A DNA stretch of 32,723 nucleotides from a virus: positions 1 to 32,723 of IMG/VR virus record IMGVR_UViG_3300049216_000607; one strand, written 5' to 3'. Positions 7,625 to 14,653 of this stretch are shown piece by piece. The notes beneath the pieces are model-generated. The model ran no database searches, was not told the origin of the DNA, and saw only the letters and a list, made by a program, of their open reading frames with translations. Every line of letters begins with the position of its first letter. The first letter of the stretch is position 1. A program made the position numbers and the translations under genes.

Positions 7625-7834
7625 GTGAACACGACCATCGACAACACCCTCCGCACCTCAGCCAAGCTCCTCCCCCTCAAGGCGCTCGCCCTCACCCTCG
7701 GCATCCACTACCAAACGTTGTACGGCTGGGTGCGTGAGGGAAGCATCCCCTTCACCCGTGTCGGGGCCCGCATTAAATTCGACGGCTCCGCTGTCGCTGA
7801 CTGGCTCGATCGACGCCGCGTCGGGGCTAGATAG
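7625..7834 (+). CDS. Small helix-turn-helix DNA-binding protein
   Basis: 69-aa HTH_17/excisionase-type protein: LPLKALALTLGIHYQTLYGW is the helix-turn-helix, followed by VREGSIPFTRVGARIKF (wing) and VADWLDRRR. GTG start with AGGAG about nine bases upstream. It begins a new transcript after the terminator at 7471-7502. It is likely an early regulator or directionality factor; it is distinct from the leftward HTH gene at 4584-4802, giving the element two small proteins of this fold. Confidence 0.75.
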   Translation: MNTTIDNTLRTSAKLLPLKALALTLGIHYQTLYGWVREGSIPFTRVGARIKFDGSAVADWLDRRRVGAR

Positions 7835-7910
7835 CCCGCGCTATTTCGCAAGCGGACGCAGGAAATTGACTACCGAACCCCATATACAGAAGCACCCAAC
7901 GGAGACTCGT

Positions 7911-8114
7911 ATGACCAGCCACACCCACCGCACCACCGACCTCGACCGCGCCATGATGGTCGAGGTCGGCGCTTACTTCCTCGACAAGCATGGCTACCTC
8001 GCCGCGCGTCACGTCGTTCGCAACGTCCCTTGCTCGATCGATAACGATGAGCGCGAAGCTATCGTGTTCGCGTTCGCCATTCTCAGCCGCACGGGAGGCA
8101 ACCGTGGCAAGTAA
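7911..8114 (+). CDS. Hypothetical protein, 67 aa
   Basis: Not recognised. A small helical protein (LDRAMMVEVGAYFLDKHGY, then RHVVRNVPCSIDNDEREAIV) without membrane segments. ATG 7911 has GGAG about seven bases upstream; the same frame is open to 7734, but that part overlaps the preceding HTH gene. It overlaps the following gene by 11 bp, indicating translational coupling. Confidence 0.6.
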   Translation: MTSHTHRTTDLDRAMMVEVGAYFLDKHGYLAARHVVRNVPCSIDNDEREAIVFAFAILSRTGGNRGK

Positions 8115-8889
8115 CAGATCCACCTCGTTTCAGTGCTGGCGTCAGCTAGAATTTCGCGGGGATATGCGTATCTCCCGCATGTCCCCGGTCCATCGGCGCT
8201 TCCTTTATCCGCTGCTCCTCAACAGTTTCCACCTGCCGACAGGCCCGCTCATCCCTGACGACGATGATGAACTGTGGCTTCTCGCAGATGCAGACTCCAT
8301 CGAGGAGTGGAAGCAGGTGCGCGAGAAGGTCTTGGCAGTAATGGTCAAGACAAATGACGCGCAAGGGAAGCAATGGCTGAGCCACCCGATTCTCGATGCT
8401 GATCACGGGTACATGTCACAGCGTGCTGAAGAGCGTAAGGCCAGCGGTAGCAAGGGAGGTAAGGCTAAAGCAGCGAAGTCCTCAGGCGACGAGCCTGCGG
8501 GCGGAACCCCCGACGATGTCTCGATTACGTTCGAAGACATAGTTGATGGAGAAACGAAACAATTTCAGCCAGAGTTCGCGCAAGCCGGGGGTTTAATTCA
8601 GGATTTGATCTCCGATCGATTCGGGGACGGCGAAGGCTCGACAATGAAACCTTCAGCGTGGTGCGAGTGCGTGCAGGCTGTCAAAGACGTCCTCGATGGT
8701 TGGGAGCAGTGTGATACAGATGATCTTTTCGACTGGCTATCTTCACCTGACACTTACTACTCGAAGGAGACATTCAAGAACTGCAAAACTCCCTTAGGGT
8801 TGGTACGTTCATTTGTGAAGAACGCCGAGGCAATCAGGAAGGATTATGAGCGCCATGTCCGCGCCAGGGCAGATTCATCGAGTACCTAA
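8104..8889 (+). CDS. DUF1376-type replication protein
   Basis: 261-aa protein. The N-terminal half has the DUF1376 pattern: RSTSFQCWRQLEFRGDMR, then YPLLLNSF, PTGPLIPDDDDELWLLA and EEWKQVREKVLAVM, followed by a Lys/Gly-rich linker at about 118-130. The C-terminal half contains an acidic segment and a helical domain (CECVQAVKDVLDGWEQC). DUF1376 proteins are phage replication-initiation factors, often paired with helicase loaders. The GTG start at 8104 is chosen for GGGAGG at 8093-8098 and the overlap with the previous gene; the frame is open upstream to 7990. It is the last gene before a strong terminator and a repeat block. It is a second, intact member of the family broken at 3297-4171. Confidence 0.65.
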   Translation: MASNRSTSFQCWRQLEFRGDMRISRMSPVHRRFLYPLLLNSFHLPTGPLIPDDDDELWLLADADSIEEWKQVREKVLAVMVKTNDAQGKQWLSHPILDADHGYMSQRAEERKASGSKGGKAKAAKSSGDEPAGGTPDDVSITFEDIVDGETKQFQPEFAQAGGLIQDLISDRFGDGEGSTMKPSAWCECVQAVKDVLDGWEQCDTDDLFDWLSSPDTYYSKETFKNCKTPLGLVRSFVKNAEAIRKDYERHVRARADSSST

Positions 8890-8906
8890 TTCTGCTGCTG
8901 TATTCG

Positions 8907-8942
8907 ACGACGCCTCGGTTCATCCACCGGGGCGTCGTTTTG
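8907..8942 (+). terminator. Strong intrinsic terminator
   Basis: 13-bp stem ACGACGCCTCGGT (8907-8919) and ACCGGGGCGTCGT (8926-8938) with one G-T pair, loop TCATCC, followed by TTT. It lies 18 bp beyond the DUF1376-type gene. Confidence 0.9.
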
Positions 8943-8949
8943 GCTACGT

Positions 8950-9009
8950 CTAGCTCAGCTAGAGTCTGCTGTAGCTAAGCTAAGCTCAGCTAGAGTCTGC
9001 TGTAGCTAA
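8950..9009. repeat. Two 27-bp direct repeats containing AGCT palindromes
   Basis: A 27-bp unit beginning AGCTCAGCTAGAGTCTGC occurs at 8952-8978 and 8983-9009, 31 bp apart. The first copy sits in the perfect palindrome CTAGCTCAGCTAG (8950-8962). This is the start of a gene-free stretch from 8890 to 9440. Confidence 0.8.
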
Positions 9010-9016
9010 CTGTAGC

Positions 9017-9116
9017 AGATAGAGATAGAGATAGAGATGAAGATGAAGATGAAGATGAAGATAGAGATGAAGAGATAGAGCCAGAGATAGAGCCAGAGAT
9101 AGAGCCAGATGAAGAT
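9017..9116 (+). repeat. Purine-rich hexanucleotide tandem repeats
   Basis: One strand is nearly all purine: about three GATAGA units, four GATGAA units, then three copies of a 12-base unit GATAGAGCCAGA, ending in GATGAAGATCAT. Such a tract is rare in compact phage DNA. It could be iterons or a polypurine structure next to a replication gene, or simply a slippage-prone microsatellite. No gene is supported here. Confidence 0.8.
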
Positions 9117-9158
9117 CATGCGGGCTGCGCCCTATCATCTGCAGGTTATCGCTGCGCT

Positions 9159-9224
9159 ATCTATCTATCTCAGAAGCAACAGCAACAGCAAAAGCAAAAG
9201 CAACAGCAAAAGCAACAGCAATAA
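9159..9224 (+). repeat. CTAT tetranucleotide and AGCAAC/AGCAAA hexamer repeats
   Basis: CTATCTATCTATCT (9159-9171) is followed by a run of AGCAAC and AGCAAA hexamers up to about 9224, then two C-runs. One frame would encode a Ser/Asn/Lys repeat, but it has no ribosome site or conserved flanks, so it is not called a gene. From 9225 to 9419 nothing else was recognised. Confidence 0.75.
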
Positions 9225-9419
9225 GCATTTACACCCCCCCAGTAACGCCGCACCCCCCCCATGGCCCTTCCCGCGCACCACGCGCCCACCGTGAGCCCGC
9301 CGCGCCCTCGGTGATACGTATGGTCATCTCTACCTCACCCGCGTCCTGTACGTTGCCTGCGCGTAATGAGGCTGGCGTTCATATCTCGCAAGTGAGTTCA
9401 GCAAGGCGACTACCGGAAC

Positions 9420-9443
9420 CATGGGTGAGGATATTCACCCATG
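9420..9443 (+). promoter_or_regulatory. Hairpin enclosing a start codon
   Basis: CATGGGTGA (9420-9428) and TCACCCATG (9435-9443) are 9-bp inverted copies with loop GGATAT. The final ATG of the stem is the start of the small frame at 9441, and the only purine-rich ribosome site (GAGG) lies at the stem-loop junction. Confidence 0.55.
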
Positions 9444-9621
9444 ACCACCACGCCCGCCGCACCCCCCGCCATCGACATAGACGCAGCAGAACAAATCGTG
9501 CGCGACTTCAGCGCTGCACGAAGCTAGTATCGCGATGAAGGACCTGCGCAGATTCATCTATGCAGATCCGCCACCCACCGAGGTCGCGACTCAGTCGCCA
9601 GACGCCATGGTGATTGCGTAG
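9441..9621 (+). pseudogene. Small reading frame, probably frameshifted
   Basis: ATG 9441 opens 28 codons (MTTTPAAPPAID, then AEQIVRDFSAARS) ending at TAG 9525-9527. The +1 frame continues as LHEASIAMKDLRRFIYADP up to TAG 9619-9621, extending the same amphipathic-helix pattern. Joined, they would give a protein of about 60 aa. This could be one gene with an indel near 9515, two tiny genes (second ATG at 9535), or chance. Nothing recognised. Confidence 0.35.
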
Positions 9622-9623
9622 CC

Positions 9624-9980
9624 ATGGCTGCCTCGCGAAATAAGACTAAGCTGCTCCGCACCGAAGACCACATCGCCGCGATTCAAGAGCCACGCAGGCT
9701 ACCCGCATTAGATACCCCGCGCAAGACCGCCAAGCACATAAAGCTGGCGGATGATCTGCTCGTACGACGCTGCCATGAGAAGGCGTCTGCCGCGCTCGCA
9801 TTGCTGCCGAGCGGTCGTCTGATCGGGCTACATCAGACAGCAGACGGGATGATGATGCTTCACATTCGCGCCATGTACCCCGCCGCGCTCACTGACTGCG
9901 ACAGACAGCTACTTAATGACTACCTGTTCAGCGACGGCGCGAATGTGAATCACTACACAGATGAGCTACTCAACCACTAG
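9624..9980 (+). CDS. Hypothetical protein, 118 aa
   Basis: Not recognised. The basic N-terminal 45 residues (NKTKLL, then PRKTAKHIKLADDLLVRRC) are followed by a small alpha/beta region (RLIGLHQTADGMMMLHIRA) and an acidic C-terminus. No signal peptide or membrane segment. It ends two bases before the HNH-kinase gene, so it belongs to the packaging-side transcript. No clear ribosome site precedes ATG 9624. Confidence 0.5.
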   Translation: MAASRNKTKLLRTEDHIAAIQEPRRLPALDTPRKTAKHIKLADDLLVRRCHEKASAALALLPSGRLIGLHQTADGMMMLHIRAMYPAALTDCDRQLLNDYLFSDGANVNHYTDELLNH

Positions 9981-9982
9981 AT

Positions 9983-10750
9983 ATGCCACGCTCTCCAGAG
10001 GGTCTCTGTCTCGATTGTTCATCCCGCGTCATCCCCGGCACTAAGTACTGCCAGCAGCATCAGCACACGAACAATCGCCGCACCACCCGCATCACCTTCG
10101 ACCAGTTCCGCGCGGATGATGAAGTACGGAAGCTCTACCGCACCGCCCGATGGAAAGCGGTGCGGCAGGCGGTGTTCAAACGTGATGGCTACCTGTGTAG
10201 ATCCTGTGGGTTCCGTGCAGCTACAGAATGTGACCACACACCAAGAGCCCGTGTCATCATCGACACCTTCGGTCGCAATGAGTTCTTCGCCATGTCGCGA
10301 CTCACCTCGCTGTGCAGCGGATGCCACAAGAGCAAGACTCGGCACGAGCTGGGATTCGCCCGAGGCGGCACGAACCTGACCAAGGATGATCTAGGCGACA
10401 GATCGCGGACGACTGTTGTGTGCGGACAAGCTGCGAGTGGAAAGACGACATACGTTGAGCAGAACAAGGCGGCGAACGATCTGACGTGGGATTACGACGT
10501 GGTGATGAGTGAGCTGACTGGGCTACCTCTGCACGAGAGCTTACCCGAGGCGATTGGGTGTGTGCTGGCGAATCGCGACAGCTGGATACAAGCGACACGC
10601 TACACGCCTCACCCCTGCTGGCTCATAGTCAGCAACCCGAAGGCAGTCATCGTCGAGCTGATGAAGGATGCAGGAGCCACGATCATCACGATGGATACAC
10701 CCGATGAAGTCTGTCAGCGTCGCTTGCGAGAGCGCTACATGAAGTCTTAA
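9983..10750 (+). CDS. HNH endonuclease fused to a P-loop kinase domain
   Basis: 255-aa protein with two domains. N-terminal: a zinc-binding stretch C9, C12, C23, H26, then an HNH nuclease (VFKRDGYLCRSCG, TECDH with H85, LTSLCSGCHKSKT with C111, C114, H115). C-terminal: a nucleotide-binding domain with Walker A CGQAASGKTT (147-156), an acidic strand WDYDVVMSELTG and an Arg-rich end CQRRLRER, resembling small P-loop kinases of the polynucleotide/nucleotide kinase type. HNH proteins next to terminase genes help HK97-like phages cut DNA at packaging. The fused kinase suggests a linked end-processing or nucleotide reaction; this is inference. It precedes the small terminase by 191 bp. Confidence 0.8.
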   Translation: MPRSPEGLCLDCSSRVIPGTKYCQQHQHTNNRRTTRITFDQFRADDEVRKLYRTARWKAVRQAVFKRDGYLCRSCGFRAATECDHTPRARVIIDTFGRNEFFAMSRLTSLCSGCHKSKTRHELGFARGGTNLTKDDLGDRSRTTVVCGQAASGKTTYVEQNKAANDLTWDYDVVMSELTGLPLHESLPEAIGCVLANRDSWIQATRYTPHPCWLIVSNPKAVIVELMKDAGATIITMDTPDEVCQRRLRERYMKS

Positions 10751-10793
10751 CAGTAAGAGATTACCCGCATAAACATTGAGGTTTGACCCTGTG

Positions 10794-10817
10794 CGGGGCG
10801 GTGGTAGGGCCGCCCCG
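10794..10817 (+). repeat. GC-rich inverted repeat upstream of small terminase
   Basis: CGGGGCGG (10794-10801) and CCGCCCCG (10810-10817), eight-base loop, with no T-tract. It lies in the 191-bp gap between the HNH-kinase and TerS genes. Such gaps often contain the packaging initiation site (cos or pac), so it is a candidate; it could also be a transcription attenuator. An AT-rich island follows at about 10910-10922. Confidence 0.4.
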
Positions 10818-10941
10818 ATCGAGGCATACCCCGTGCCACCCCGATTCTCTGAGGCGAATCGCCCGGGTGCCCGACGCCGCACGTTTTTTCGCGTACGGAC
10901 AAAATTCCAATTTCAAATTCCAGCTACGCAGCCGCTGATTG

Positions 10942-11349
10942 ATGGCTCGCAATCGTCTACCTACCGCCGTGCAGGATGCCAAAGGAGCTTTTATAGGTAA
11001 GCCTTCGCGCCGTCGCGACGCCGAGCCAACGACGGATCGCCCGCTCGGCAACGCACCACCGTTCCTCTCCAAAGAAGAAAAGAAGGTCTGGCGTGACCTC
11101 GCGAAGCAAGCGCTCCCAGGAGTCCTGTTCGAGAGCGATCGCCTGATGTTCGCGCTGCTCGTTCGCCTCGCCACCAAGTTCTACACGGGCTCACAAATGA
11201 TGGCGTCGGAGACTGCGCAGATGATCCAGCTGTCCAGCAAGTTCGCGCTTAACCCCGCTGATCGCTCGAAGGTCGCAGTCGAGAAACCCAAACAATCAAC
11301 GCTCGCAGCGTTCATCGCCAAGCGCAACAACCCAAACTCACAGCAGTAG
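10942..11349 (+). CDS. terS: Terminase small subunit (P27 family)
   Basis: 135-aa protein with the pattern of P27-type small terminases: a basic N-terminus, APPFLSKEEKKVWRDLAKQA (about 35-53), GVLFESDRLMFALLVRL and a helical C-terminus ending in LAAFIAKR. It recognises the packaging site and loads the large terminase. The ATG at 10942 is preceded by weak ribosome-site sequence; a TTG at 10939 is an alternative. It is separated from the large terminase by 3.3 kb holding accessory genes and the capsid gene, whereas the two are usually adjacent. Confidence 0.75.
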   Translation: MARNRLPTAVQDAKGAFIGKPSRRRDAEPTTDRPLGNAPPFLSKEEKKVWRDLAKQALPGVLFESDRLMFALLVRLATKFYTGSQMMASETAQMIQLSSKFALNPADRSKVAVEKPKQSTLAAFIAKRNNPNSQQ

Positions 11350-11361
11350 GAAGGTTCACGC

Positions 11362-11715
11362 ATGAACAAGTTCGAAGCAGCAGTAGAAGACGCGGGCAAG
11401 GTCGCCCTTAACGTCGTCGATGGGAAATACATCGACGAAGCAATCACCTGGACTGAGAAGGCCGCGTCGGTTCTGGCGACCGCGATCAAGGATCAGCCTG
11501 CACTGAAGACCGCGCTCACCACGCTCGTCACCAAAGCTGAGGCCATCGGTGCGGACGCCGTGACCGACGCCGCTGGCAAGGGCCTCGACTTAGCCAGCGA
11601 TGCAAAGACGCTGGCCGATGTTGAGGCGCTCTTCGCATGGATCATGTCGACGCTTGTGCCTTTGATCGAGAGCGTGTACGCCGAGGTCGAGACGGACGTC
11701 ACCCAGGCCGCGTAA
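11362..11715 (+). CDS. Ala-rich helical phage protein, 117 aa
   Basis: Not recognised with a function. Almost entirely helical and Ala/Asp-rich, with repeated KALxT-like amphipathic helices (TALTTLVTKAEAIGADAV) and a more hydrophobic C-terminal helix AWIMSTLVPLIESVYAEV. The latter is interrupted by acidic residues, so it is probably not a holin-type membrane span. AGGAAGG lies eight bases before ATG 11362. It follows TerS by 12 bp and precedes the methyltransferase by 5 bp, so all three are likely co-transcribed. Confidence 0.6.
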   Translation: MNKFEAAVEDAGKVALNVVDGKYIDEAITWTEKAASVLATAIKDQPALKTALTTLVTKAEAIGADAVTDAAGKGLDLASDAKTLADVEALFAWIMSTLVPLIESVYAEVETDVTQAA

Positions 11716-11720
11716 TCGCA

Positions 11721-12497
11721 GTGGCGAAGCTTACCAAGCCCGAAGCACGGCAGCACGAGAAAGCTTGCGAGCTTCTTGCTAAGGATGTCCTGACGAACGA
11801 CGACAAGTGGTTCGTCTTGCAGAATTGGCAAGAAGCTGCCACAAATAACAACACGGTCGCGGGGGCGTTCTTCACGCCCCCTGGACTCGCTGCTGATTTC
11901 GCCATCGACGCTTGCGGTCACGGTCGCGTGATCGACCTCTGCGCAGGGATAGGGGGTCTTTCGTTCGCTGTCTGCAATCGCATGACAGCATGGAAGTCCG
12001 ACGTCGACCGCGCGGAGTATGAACGTCGATTCACGTTGATCGAACTGAACCCCGCCTATATCGAAGTGGGCAAGAAGATCATGCCGCACGCGAACTGGGT
12101 GCAAGCAAGTGTGTTCGAGCTGCCCGCTGATCTGGGCCGCTTCGAATGTTCGATCAGCAATCCGCCATTCGGCAAAATCAAGCACGACGGAGCCGCACCC
12201 CGTTACAAGGGTTCGGAGTTCGAGTACAAGGTCATCGACATCGCCTCTCAGCTCTCGGGTTTTGGCTGCTTCATCATCCCCCAAGGTTCAGCGCCGTTTG
12301 TCTTCAGCGGACGTCGTTGCTACGAAGAGCGTTCATCCGCGAAGCACTCGAAGTTCCTAAAAGAGACCGGCATCGTTTTGTCCGTTGGATGCGGTGTGGA
12401 TACCACCTATCACGTCGACGACTGGCACGGCGTCGCGCCCGTGTGCGAGATCGTGACGGCAGAGTTCTCCGAATACGTTGCACCTATCGTGTGCTAG
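11721..12497 (+). CDS. Orphan DNA methyltransferase (N6-adenine type)
   Basis: 258-aa SAM-dependent methyltransferase. AGAFFTPPGLAADFAIDA (about 48-65) resembles the N-terminal segment of adenine methylases, motif I is VIDLCAGIGG (70-79), the acidic residue of motif II is in LIELNPAY, and catalytic motif IV is SNPPFG (146-151). The NPPF signature fits N6-adenine rather than C5-cytosine methylation. No partner restriction enzyme is nearby, so it is an orphan, perhaps protecting phage DNA from host restriction. GTG start at 11721 follows the previous stop by five bases. The 3' end overlaps the convergent membrane gene by 14 bp. Confidence 0.8.
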   Translation: MAKLTKPEARQHEKACELLAKDVLTNDDKWFVLQNWQEAATNNNTVAGAFFTPPGLAADFAIDACGHGRVIDLCAGIGGLSFAVCNRMTAWKSDVDRAEYERRFTLIELNPAYIEVGKKIMPHANWVQASVFELPADLGRFECSISNPPFGKIKHDGAAPRYKGSEFEYKVIDIASQLSGFGCFIIPQGSAPFVFSGRRCYEERSSAKHSKFLKETGIVLSVGCGVDTTYHVDDWHGVAPVCEIVTAEFSEYVAPIVC

Positions 12498-13167
12498 TGG
12501 ATGGGACGACAGGTGACGGGTTAATCGGAAGCTGAATTGTTTGCGGCTGATGCAGATCCACCGTCACTGGTTTTGTTACTTCAAACCGCGTGATTGATGC
12601 GTCGTTTCTGTGATACCAGTTCAATGTTCCTAAAGCTCCGAGTAGAACAAGGGACAGGCCAAGCGCGCCATACGCGATATAACGCACATACCTAAAGGTT
12701 GTCTCGCCGGACTTGACGCGCTCCCATGATTCGTCGAGGACCGCCATAGTAGCACTCTCTACTGCCTTCATAGCGTTCGTCACGTCTTCTTCTAAAACTC
12801 TAGGAGTCGCTGTTGCGACGGTTCTTGCGTTGATCACGACGGTGTAGAGCTTGTGGTGCAGCTTCTTATTCTTCGACTCATCTTTATGCTGTTTGATGTC
12901 GAGCCGCAAGACAATTCGATAGAGTGCCATATTTGCACGTTCACTTACGGCTTCATCACCGACGGCATAAGCATATGTCTTTTCCCGTTGGGCTTTCTTG
13001 ATCTGATACTTGCGGACGAGCAAGGCTATATAGGTCGCTACATCATCGCGAAGACCGTCAATCCACTGCTGGCGGAACTCCGACACCTTCCCATCCTTCG
13101 CCAATGTGACACCAATGCTTGCGACAGCTGCACTAATGACCGCCGCGAGAATCGTTCCGCTCTCCAT
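12484..13167 (-). CDS. Two-TM membrane protein, antisense accessory gene
   Basis: 227-aa protein with an N-terminal hydrophobic helix (5-23), the block KVSEFRQQWIDGLRDDVATY (27-46), a long basic/helical middle, and a second membrane helix YIAYGALGLSLVLLGALG (163-180), then a Pro-rich tail. The FRQxWIDxLRDD block with flanking membrane helices is seen in many uncharacterised bacterial and phage membrane proteins. It is the only leftward gene within the rightward late region, a typical accessory (moron) layout, so lysogenic expression and a host-benefit or superinfection-exclusion role are possible but unproven. GAGG seven bases before ATG 13167 lies inside a hairpin. Confidence 0.65.
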   Translation of the reverse strand: MESGTILAAVISAAVASIGVTLAKDGKVSEFRQQWIDGLRDDVATYIALLVRKYQIKKAQREKTYAYAVGDEAVSERANMALYRIVLRLDIKQHKDESKNKKLHHKLYTVVINARTVATATPRVLEEDVTNAMKAVESATMAVLDESWERVKSGETTFRYVRYIAYGALGLSLVLLGALGTLNWYHRNDASITRFEVTKPVTVDLHQPQTIQLPINPSPVVPSTSTR

Positions 13168-13170
13168 GTA

Positions 13171-13200
13171 TGACCTCGTCCTTCGTTTGGGATGAGGTCA
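13171..13200 (-). promoter_or_regulatory. Hairpin covering the ribosome site of the antisense membrane gene
   Basis: TGACCTCGTCC (13171-13181) and GGATGAGGTCA (13190-13200) pair over 11 bp with one G-T type mismatch and an eight-base loop. On the minus strand the 3' arm holds the GAGG ribosome site and ends three bases before the ATG at 13167. It could act as a translational block or be an operator in DNA. Confidence 0.5.
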
Positions 13201-13369
13201 AGGGTATCGCGGGCTGCGGCTTCTTACAACTTCCTCGTTTGCTAATTACAACTGTCCAGCCTTTGTGTGAATGCTTTCGTCCGGCTCCGTCGAGTCCGCG
13301 CCGTGAGCCGTGTGCCTATCCAGCTCCAAAGAGCCCCAGGGCAACATCATCCACAGGAACCCCGCCACC

Positions 13370-14566
13370 ATGGCACTCGACCCAAAGGCTCTACATACCC
13401 GCAACACCGAAATCCTGAACGAGCAGGAGCGCATTCTCAACTCTGCCTCCGAGGCTAAGCGTCAGCTCGCAGCCGACGAAGAGATCACCTTTGCGAACCT
13501 CACTAAGGAACTCGACGCAAACAACATCACCATCGCCCGCTTCGCCGCCATTAACAAGGGTCGCGAAGTCATCGCCACGCCTCGCGAGCACGCGATCATC
13601 ACTTCCAGCACCTCCAGCACCGCGACGAAGTACTCGAACTGTACAGCTGCGTACGGCAACGCCTTCTGGAACGCGATGAAGACGCGCAGCTTCACCAACG
13701 CAGTCCTAGGTGAAGGTGGCGCGGCTGCCGACGGTGGATTCCTTTTTCCGACTGTAACCGACCCCGGCATCCGCACGCTCGCGACGATCGAGGCTGCTGC
13801 GCGTAAGCTGTCGCTGGTCGTTCCCACCGAGGTAGACACGAAGTACCCTTACCAAGCGTCGAAGGCTTTCGCGATGGGTAAGGCTGAGACAAACTCCACC
13901 GCCAGCAACGCCTTCGCAAACAACGTCCCCACCTTTGGCTCGACGACGCTGAGCGCATTCAATGCTGGCGACTACATCACGATCAGCTGGGAGCTGATGC
14001 AGGATGTCCCGCAGCTGACCGCGTTTCTCACCAAGGAACTAACCCGCGCTGTCTTCGAATATGAAGAGTCGACCTTTATCAACGGATCGGGCACCGGACA
14101 GCCGCTCGGTTACCTGAACGGCGCGACACCCTCGTCTACCGCTGCTCTCAACATCGACTCGATTCTCGATCTTGAGTCTTCGCTGAAGTCTGCCTACTAC
14201 CCTGGCGCGAGCTTCCTGTTCAACCGTGGTGAGTTCAACCGCCTCCGCAAGGCTCAGCTGGCCATCGATCAGTTCCAGTCCTACATCACCAACGAAGGCT
14301 CGAACTTCTTCCTCGACGGCTTCCCCGTCGCCTTCTCGACTGCGATGCCTTCGTACTTGGCTTCGCCCGAGTCAAACGGCGCAGTCCTGTTCGGGTCGTT
14401 CGCGCAGGGATGGATCATCGGAGACCGTGGCGGCAGCGATGTACGCGTTAAGGTCCTCGACCAGATCGGCGCGCTGAACGGCACCACCACCGTCCTCGGC
14501 TACCGTCGCACGGATCAGCGCTGCCTGATTCAAGAAGCTGTGCAGATGCTGACGACGAACGGCTAA
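13370..14566 (+). CDS. HK97-type major capsid protein
   Basis: 398-aa phage major capsid protein. The first ~100 residues are a charged, helical delta domain (RNTEILNEQERILNSASEAK) normally removed by the prohead protease. The HK97 fold follows: GGAAADGGFLFPT, a long strand/helix region, ITISWELMQDVPQLTAFLTK (the E-loop/spine region), FEYEESTFINGSGTGQPLGYL, and a C-terminal GYRRTDQRCL. ATG 13370 is used because ACAGGAA lies about 12 bases upstream and earlier residues look non-conserved; the frame is open to 13310. It lies upstream of the large terminase and far from the protease, unlike the usual order. A strong terminator follows directly. Confidence 0.88.
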   Translation: MALDPKALHTRNTEILNEQERILNSASEAKRQLAADEEITFANLTKELDANNITIARFAAINKGREVIATPREHAIITSSTSSTATKYSNCTAAYGNAFWNAMKTRSFTNAVLGEGGAAADGGFLFPTVTDPGIRTLATIEAAARKLSLVVPTEVDTKYPYQASKAFAMGKAETNSTASNAFANNVPTFGSTTLSAFNAGDYITISWELMQDVPQLTAFLTKELTRAVFEYEESTFINGSGTGQPLGYLNGATPSSTAALNIDSILDLESSLKSAYYPGASFLFNRGEFNRLRKAQLAIDQFQSYITNEGSNFFLDGFPVAFSTAMPSYLASPESNGAVLFGSFAQGWIIGDRGGSDVRVKVLDQIGALNGTTTVLGYRRTDQRCLIQEAVQMLTTNG

Positions 14567-14583
14567 TCTCCGCCTCAACCGCG

Positions 14584-14614
14584 AAGCCCCGACCCTCATC
14601 GGTCGGGGCTTTGT
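14584..14614 (+). terminator. Intrinsic terminator after the capsid gene
   Basis: 11-bp perfect stem AAGCCCCGACC (14584-14594) and GGTCGGGGCTT (14601-14611) with loop CTCATC and a short T tail. It separates the capsid gene from the large terminase, so capsid mRNA can accumulate independently. Confidence 0.8.
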
Positions 14615-14653
14615 GCTGTTCGGAGAAACAACGCAACTTCGGCCCCCTTAGGT

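Noticed and set aside
8950-9116. Possible CRISPR array
   Set aside because: Only two 27-bp copies without spacers of proper length, followed by microsatellite units; no cas genes.
9109-9294. Reading frame with Ser/Asn/Lys repeats
   Set aside because: Produced by AGCAAC/AGCAAA repeats; no ribosome site and no structured flanks.
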